7,024 nucleotides of DNA from SIG480 sp045636165 (GTDB lineage: Bacteria > Bacillota > Clostridia > Oscillospirales > JAAYXM01): NCBI GenBank assembly GCA_045636165.1, contig JAZTWZ010000137.1:1-7024 (forward strand). The letters are read 5' to 3'. The notes under the pieces were generated by a model. It was not told the origin of the DNA. It was given only the letters and a program-made list of their open reading frames with translations, and did not search any database. The position numbers were made by a program, and so were the translations under genes. This document shows positions 6,218 to 7,024 of the stretch, in pieces (positions within the stretch are counted from its first letter, which is position 1; the number at the start of each line of letters is the position of its first letter).

Positions 6218-6901
6218 TTATTCTTCTTCTGTTTTTTCGTCTTCAGTCTCAACGACTTCCTCTACTGTTTCTTCCGTCGGCTCTTCTGCGATAACTTCAG
6301 GTTCAGCCTCAACCACCGGAGCCGCAGGCTCAAAAACTACCTTTTCCTCGCATCTCTTTGAGTTTTTGAAAAGGCAGATTGAGCGACCAAGGGGAACAAG
6401 GAAAGAAACTATAACATATTTTACCGATTTCTCAGAATAAATATTTTCGTGTATCTTATACAAGCAGATAATATCTACCGCATAATATGCCATTGCTATA
6501 AACGAGAGAGGCAAAACCACTACAAAATAAGAAATCAAAAATGCTATATCTTCATCGCCCGTCGGTATACTGTTACTGCTGAATGCTATAATTACACTGT
6601 AAACAACTAAAACTATTACTGCAAGAATAGCTAAAGCTGATATAACAAGCGAGAGAGTGAGAAGAATTACGCGAAATTTTCGCTTACTTCCCTTTTCTGA
6701 TTCAAAATTGTCAACTATACTTCCGAAAATCCAGGTCTTTGCAATTGGAATCCACGCGAGCCAAGGATTAGAAACGCCGCGCTTACGCGCAATTCTGAAA
6801 AATGCGATTGAGCTGATTATGTATTCCGTAAGCCCTAAAGCAAATATGGCAAGATACAAAACAGCCAACAAAAGAAATGCTACAATGTAATAAACATCCA
6901 T
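6218..6901 (-). CDS. Membrane protein of unknown function with Glu-rich C-terminal tail
   Basis: I cannot name this 227-residue protein with confidence, though similar small membrane proteins carrying a RGVSNPWLAWIPIAKTWIFG-like segment (41-60) are common in Clostridia. Hydrophobic helices lie at about 5-30, 77-108, 118-148 and 161-178. The motif RIARKRGVSNPWLAWIP (37-53) joins a basic loop to a Trp/Pro-rich re-entrant-like stretch. The C-terminal 43 residues (185-227) are a low-complexity acidic tail with 18 glutamates and one aspartate against two lysines, probably disordered and cytoplasmic. The start is firm: AAAGGAGG lies 8 bases before the ATG. It is a single-gene unit with its own promoter and terminator, lying downstream of a tRNA. 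No enzymatic motif is visible. Confidence 0.88.
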   Translation of the reverse strand: MDVYYIVAFLLLAVLYLAIFALGLTEYIISSIAFFRIARKRGVSNPWLAWIPIAKTWIFGSIVDNFESEKGSKRKFRVILLTLSLVISALAILAVIVLVVYSVIIAFSSNSIPTGDEDIAFLISYFVVVLPLSFIAMAYYAVDIICLYKIHENIYSEKSVKYVIVSFLVPLGRSICLFKNSKRCEEKVVFEPAAPVVEAEPEVIAEEPTEETVEEVVETEDEKTEEE

Positions 6902-6924
6902 ATTTTAATCCTCCTTTTTTCTTA

Positions 6925-6953
6925 ATTTTAACATATAATGAATCGTTTTTCAA
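6925..6953 (-). promoter_or_regulatory. Promoter of the 227-residue membrane protein gene
   Basis: On the minus strand TTGAAA (6948-6953) and TAAAAT (6925-6930) are spaced by 17 bases, each matching consensus at 5 of 6 positions. A TG one base before the -10 box makes it an extended -10 promoter. The leader would be only about 17 bases, just enough for AAAGGAGG (6910-6917). Confidence 0.75.
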
Positions 6954-6960
6954 TAAAAAC

Positions 6961-6993
6961 AAAAAATACCCCGAAGCATTTTTACTTCGGGGT
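6961..6993 (-). terminator. Terminator of the tRNA gene
   Basis: On the minus strand ACCCCGAAG (6985-6993) and CTTCGGGGT (6968-6976) form a 9-bp GC-rich stem, with an 8-base loop. An ATTTTTT run follows. It starts two bases after the CCA end of the tRNA. Confidence 0.9.
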
Positions 6994-6995
6994 CG

Positions 6996-7024
6996 TGGCG
7001 GAGAGTCGGGGATTCGAACCCCGG
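6996..7024 (-). tRNA. tRNA 3' end, probably tRNA-Ser (cut by right edge)
   Basis: The minus strand from 7024 shows a complete T arm: CGGGG, loop TTCGAAT, CCCCG. It is followed by the 3' acceptor strand ACTCTCC, discriminator G (6999) and an encoded CCA (6996-6998). The implied 5' end GGAGAGU together with a G discriminator is typical of bacterial tRNA-Ser. The anticodon and long variable arm that would prove it lie outside the window. Confidence 0.85.

Overview
The window looks like a chromosomal segment of a low-to-moderate GC Gram-positive bacterium of the Clostridia, plausibly a gut or rumen Ruminococcus/Oscillospiraceae-type organism. The signs are strong AGGAGG-type ribosome binding sites, TTGACA/TATAAT-like promoters, a T-box leader RNA, TTG start use and the gene families present. 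The species assignment is inference.

Layout, left to right. Positions 14-3226 (minus strand) hold a two-gene operon: a sodium:solute symporter preceded by an AMP-dependent acyl-CoA ligase. A Shine-Dalgarno sequence at positions 4-14 indicates a third gene starting just beyond the left edge. The operon is headed by a complete T-box riboswitch (about 3256-3527) with its own promoter (3533-3564). The Stem I specifier codon reads UAC (tyrosine). A 46-residue, ten-cysteine mini-protein (3577-3717, minus) sits immediately upstream. Divergent from it is an AI-2E-family permease (3871-5040, plus) with a good promoter. A perfect 16-bp inverted repeat (5043-5078) terminates that gene and the convergent azlCD amino-acid export pair (5084-6108, minus). 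Next come a terminator (6179-6214), a 227-residue membrane protein with a Glu-rich tail (6218-6901, minus), another terminator (6961-6993) and the 3' end of a tRNA, probably tRNA-Ser, cut by the right edge.

The most interesting system is the T-box operon. Uncharged tRNA-Tyr should switch on a carboxylic-acid transporter-like symporter and an acyl-CoA ligase. Neither is a classical tyrosine biosynthesis or aminoacylation gene. A coherent inference is a tyrosine-salvage route: an aryl acid such as 4-hydroxyphenylacetate is imported, activated to its CoA thioester, and reductively carboxylated (by a ferredoxin oxidoreductase not seen here) to 4-hydroxyphenylpyruvate, then transaminated to tyrosine. 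The sequence supports the regulation and the protein families. The substrate is not proven.
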